A stretch of DNA of 64,000 nt, from positions 310,001 through 374,000 of the forward strand of contig NZ_FXYD01000002.1 in NCBI RefSeq assembly GCF_900185015.1, read 5' to 3'. Positions 61,023-64,000 of the stretch are shown here, one piece after another (the stretch's first letter is position 1; each line of letters starts with the position of its first letter). Under the pieces are notes generated by a model. That model was not told the origin of the DNA, did not search any database, and saw nothing but the letters and a program-made list of their open reading frames with translations. Made by a program: the position numbers and the translations under genes. Source of the DNA: Octadecabacter ascidiaceicola. Its GTDB lineage: Bacteria > Pseudomonadota > Alphaproteobacteria > Rhodobacterales > Rhodobacteraceae.

Positions 61023-63569
61023 GTGCAGAAAGTAATTACGCTTAAAGATATGTGCCTTGTCACCAAAACCGCGCCTATGGCCGCGCAGGTTCATGGTGGA
61101 CGTGCGAAATGTTTGCAGCGTTTGATCCGGCTGGATATGCCTGTGCCAACCACAGTGGCGCTATCGTTTGACGCGGTGCGTGCGATTGCCGGTGGTGCAG
61201 CGGCGGATCTACCACAGATTTTACGCCATTTCGGGGGCAATCCGTTGTTATCGGTGCGCCCAAGCAGCATGGATCCTGACTGGGGCGGGCCAATTGCGAT
61301 CCTTAATATTGGGTTGAATGATATCAAGCACGCTGAGCTATGTGAAAGCCTCGGTGAAGAGGTCGCGACGCGACTTTATATGCAATATATTCAGACATTT
61401 GCCGTCGAAGTTGCCCGCCTTGATCCTGAAGAGTTTTACCTGAGCGATCATCCGACGATGGATGCATTGCAGGCGATGCTACGTACTTATGAAACCGAGA
61501 TGGACGCGGAATTCCCGCAAGATGTTGGGGAACAGATCAGCGAAGTTCTGCGGTCTATGTCGCGGACTTGGGAGGGCACCACTGCGCGGCTGTTACGCCA
61601 AGCCAAGGGCGCGCCTGCGGATGCCGGTCTCGGGTTGGTCGTACAGGAAATGGTGCTGCCGATGGGGGCAGGGGTTTCCGGTTCTGGTGAGATCCAGTTT
61701 GCGTCCGGTATAACGGGTGAAGAACAGATCAACGGGCGTTTTGTACCTCAAATGTTGCATGCCGAAGGGCTGCGCGACAACGCTGATGCGTTGTTTTTAA
61801 CACGTGACGAGCGCGGACCATCACTTGAAGATAGCGCACCTGAGGCGTTTCAAGAGCTGGTAAAGTTCGGCGCGTTGGTGCGGGAAAAGCTGCGGGAAGA
61901 GATGGAGATCAAGTTCATCCTGCGCGATGGGGTTTTGGCGATTTTGGATGGGATACGTATTGATCGATCCAACCGTGCTGCTGTGCGTATTGCCGTTGAT
62001 TTGGCGAGCTCGGGCGTAATCCCCAAAGAAGAAGCGATCATGCGGGTGAAGCCTGCGGCTCTGTCTGAATTGCTGCACCGTCAAGTGGATAGTGATGCAG
62101 AACGCGATGTGCTTGTTACGGGTATCGCGGCAAGCCCGGGTGCGGCATCAGGTCGTTTGGTCTTTACTGCGGCTGAAGCGCAAGCAAGCGCCGCGCGCAA
62201 CGAGGCCTGCGTGCTGGTACGCCGTGAAACAACGCCAGAAGACATCCGTGGAATGCATGCCGCTGTCGCGGTCGTGACCTTGCGCGGTGGCATTACCAGC
62301 CACGCGGCGGTGATCGGGCGGGGTATTGGTTTGCCATGCATCGTTGGCGCTGCTGATCTGGACGTTGACGAACGTAAGCGCACGATTGCTGGTCCAGACG
62401 AGCGTGTATTCAAAGCGGGCGACATGGTGACCGTCGACGGCAGTACCGGACAGGTATTGGTTGGCGAACCGAAAATGCTGGAAGCTGCCCTTGACGATGC
62501 GTTCCAAACCTTGCTGACATGGGCGGACGACGTGCGTGATATTGGTATTCGCGCAAATGCCGATACTCCAGCAGATGCTCAAACAGCACGGAATTTTGCC
62601 GCTCAAGGGATCGGGCTGTGCCGCACGGAGCACATGTTCTTTGACGGTGATCGCGTTGATTTGATGCGGGAAATGATTTTCGCGGACAGCCGCGAGGGGC
62701 GTGCTGCCGTGCTTGAACGGTTGTTGCCACTCCAACAGTCTGATTTTGCTGAAATTTTCCAGATTATGGATGGGCAATCGGTCTGCATTCGGCTGTTTGA
62801 CCCGCCGCTTCATGAATTTCTTCCGGCGGGTAAGGCGGGCATGCGTGAACTTGCCGACCTTCTGGATGTGCCTTTGGCCGAAGTCACCTCACGCGTTGAA
62901 GATCTAACAGAATACAATCCAATGCTTGGAATGCGTGGGGTCCGGTTGGGGATTACCGTTCCTGAAATTTATGAAATGCAGGCCCGCGCGATTTTCCAAG
63001 CCACGGTTGCATGCCAAGAACGGGGCCGCACATTAGTGCCGGAGATCATGATCCCGCTTGTGAGTGCGAAGAGGGAAGTCGAACTCGTGCAGGCGCACAT
63101 CGAAGCAGTGGCGGCTGCGGTTCATTCTGAATCCGGCGTTGATTTCGAATACCGTCTTGGTGTGATGGTTGAAACACCGCGTGCTGCACTGCGGGCGGAA
63201 GATATTGCGGAACATGCGGCGTTCCTGTCGTTCGGTACGAATGACCTTACGCAGATGACTTACGGCCTATCTCGTGATGATGCGGGTAAATTCATGTCCG
63301 AATATGTGAAGCTCCATGTCTATGAGGAAGACCCGTTCCATACGCTTGATCTGGAAGGCGTTGGTGAGCTGCTTCAGCTTGGTGCTGAGCGGGGCCGTAA
63401 GGGGCGTCCGGACGTTACATTGTCCATTTGTGGTGAGCACGGTGGTGATACCGCTGCGATTGCATTCTGCCGTGCGCAGGGCTTTGACTACGTATCGTGT
63501 TCGCCTTTTCGGGTGCCCGTTGCGCGACTTTCCGCTGCGCAGCTCGCATTGGTCGATAAACTCGGCTGA
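61023..63569 (+). CDS. PPDK-like PEP-utilising enzyme with divergent ATP-grasp
   Basis: An 848-residue protein resembling pyruvate phosphate dikinase. The swivelling His motif RGGITSHAAVIGRGIGLPCIVGA is near residue 421, and the PEP/pyruvate domain motif TLSICGEHGGD, with the catalytic Cys, near 800. The N-terminal ATP-binding domain is divergent: where PPDK has SGARxSMPGMMDT it reads VRPSSMDPDWGGPIAIL, so nucleotide binding may differ. The start is GTG 61023 with AAAGGGGA nine bases before; GTG 60981 is less likely. It follows glyS. Confidence 0.82.
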   Translation: MQKVITLKDMCLVTKTAPMAAQVHGGRAKCLQRLIRLDMPVPTTVALSFDAVRAIAGGAAADLPQILRHFGGNPLLSVRPSSMDPDWGGPIAILNIGLNDIKHAELCESLGEEVATRLYMQYIQTFAVEVARLDPEEFYLSDHPTMDALQAMLRTYETEMDAEFPQDVGEQISEVLRSMSRTWEGTTARLLRQAKGAPADAGLGLVVQEMVLPMGAGVSGSGEIQFASGITGEEQINGRFVPQMLHAEGLRDNADALFLTRDERGPSLEDSAPEAFQELVKFGALVREKLREEMEIKFILRDGVLAILDGIRIDRSNRAAVRIAVDLASSGVIPKEEAIMRVKPAALSELLHRQVDSDAERDVLVTGIAASPGAASGRLVFTAAEAQASAARNEACVLVRRETTPEDIRGMHAAVAVVTLRGGITSHAAVIGRGIGLPCIVGAADLDVDERKRTIAGPDERVFKAGDMVTVDGSTGQVLVGEPKMLEAALDDAFQTLLTWADDVRDIGIRANADTPADAQTARNFAAQGIGLCRTEHMFFDGDRVDLMREMIFADSREGRAAVLERLLPLQQSDFAEIFQIMDGQSVCIRLFDPPLHEFLPAGKAGMRELADLLDVPLAEVTSRVEDLTEYNPMLGMRGVRLGITVPEIYEMQARAIFQATVACQERGRTLVPEIMIPLVSAKREVELVQAHIEAVAAAVHSESGVDFEYRLGVMVETPRAALRAEDIAEHAAFLSFGTNDLTQMTYGLSRDDAGKFMSEYVKLHVYEEDPFHTLDLEGVGELLQLGAERGRKGRPDVTLSICGEHGGDTAAIAFCRAQGFDYVSCSPFRVPVARLSAAQLALVDKLG

Positions 63570-63758
63570 GAGCCGCACCTAGGTATAACCTCGGAAAATC
63601 GAATAACCGCAATATGTTGTGGTTTGTTTCTTAAGCTGTGCCTTAACTGCATCGGTGCGACGGTGTAGCACTGGGTGCAAGACTCGACGGGACAGCCGCA
63701 TTCCCTTAAAGGCAGGGCGCTCGCGTGAAGCTGATCACGTTTTGTCTTGGGGACAGAA

Positions 63759-64000
63759 ATGTCAAAACGAATTGGTATGAAACTTTTGGCGATCTGCGCC
63801 ATGAGCTTTGGTGTGGCCTTTGGTGGCGTGTCAGCTGCGCAAGCTGATGAAGTTTTAGCGGCGCGGTTGGCTGCGTTGTTGGGACAGGAACGCGCGGCGA
63901 TCCAGCAGGTTCCAGACGCCCGTGTTGCAGCGTTGACAGCCGTACCGCCCGCATCCGCACGCAACATTCCAACTGCCCCAGACATCATCACATATGACCG
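63759..64000 (+). CDS. N-terminus of a secreted protein, truncated by the window edge
   Basis: About 80 codons are visible, starting at ATG 63759: MSKRIGMKLLAICAMSFGV, then a signal peptide ending near AAQA, followed by a region with LLGQERAAIQQVP and NIPTAPDIITYD. In related genomes a cell wall hydrolase often follows the PPDK-like gene, so that is a possibility, but the catalytic part is outside the window. The 189-base gap before it shows no gene. Confidence 0.6.
   Translation, partial: MSKRIGMKLLAICAMSFGVAFGGVSAAQADEVLAARLAALLGQERAAIQQVPDARVAALTAVPPASARNIPTAPDIITYD

Noticed and set aside
63628-63648. CtrA-like site TTAAGCTGTGCCTTAAC
   Set aside because: The spacing between half sites is eight instead of seven bases, so it does not fit the TTAA-N7-TTAA consensus.

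Overview
The window looks like chromosomal DNA of a marine alphaproteobacterium of the Rhodobacterales (Roseobacter group). The basis is family content and synteny: a nrdR-ribD ... ribE-ribBA-ribH-nusB cluster interrupted by kps capsule genes, rluD next to rpoH, a CdnL-type carD beside a 7Fe ferredoxin, a SAM-II riboswitch before metZ, an alphaproteobacterial SOS box, GANTC (CcrM) sites, and a tRNA-His that lacks G-1 and has A73. No phage, insertion sequence, CRISPR array or rRNA was seen. No gap between genes exceeds about 230 bases.

Layout. 1-7.2 kb: end of a LysE/ArgO exporter, a DMT transporter, dnaG, rpoD, yjbQ and an M20 amidohydrolase. 7.3-17.3 kb: nrdR and the riboflavin genes ribD, ribE, ribBA, ribH and nusB on the plus strand; three capsule genes (kpsC, a Wza/KpsD-type exporter lipoprotein, kpsS) sit on the minus strand between ribD and ribE, and two unknown small proteins lie between ribE and ribBA. 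17.4-20.4 kb: a small membrane protein, a candidate structured RNA, an ArsR/START-domain pair with tandem operators, mmcB with an SOS box, and a second DMT transporter. 20.5-26.2 kb: tRNA-His, a membrane AbrB protein and a minus-strand tctC-tctB-tctA-DUF1446-DUF4387 operon that joins a tripartite tricarboxylate transporter to an AtuA-type protein. 26.4-41.3 kb: rluD, rpoH, a GSCFA protein, pepF, a lipase, an SCP2 protein, a Suv3-like helicase with an S4 protein, fdxA, carD, purD and xseA. 41.3-52.9 kb: alkB, ftsY followed by a tandem pair of unknown secreted paralogs, yciB, a PilZ protein, a GST, SAM-II-metZ, folE2, rpiB and trkH. 53-64 kb: a decayed thiamine-diphosphate decarboxylase gene, a protease-like protein that has lost its catalytic triad, the glyQ-FkbM-DUF6446-glyS operon, a PPDK-like protein and the start of a secreted protein.

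Most of the window is ordinary core genome. The most notable signals are regulatory or evolutionary: a cluster of five GANTC sites before rpoD; a DnaA box in a dyad before nrdR; an intrinsic-terminator-like hairpin inside the first codons of kpsC; several hairpins that bury ribosome binding sites; an SOS box that relocates the mmcB start; a GTP cyclohydrolase II domain without zinc ligands; a pseudoprotease; a tandem pair of unknown secreted paralogs; and a dispersed intergenic repeat with three good copies and one degenerate copy. No clearly new multi-gene defence or biosynthetic system was found. The DUF1446/DUF4387/TTT operon and the secreted paralog pair are the best candidates for undescribed biology.
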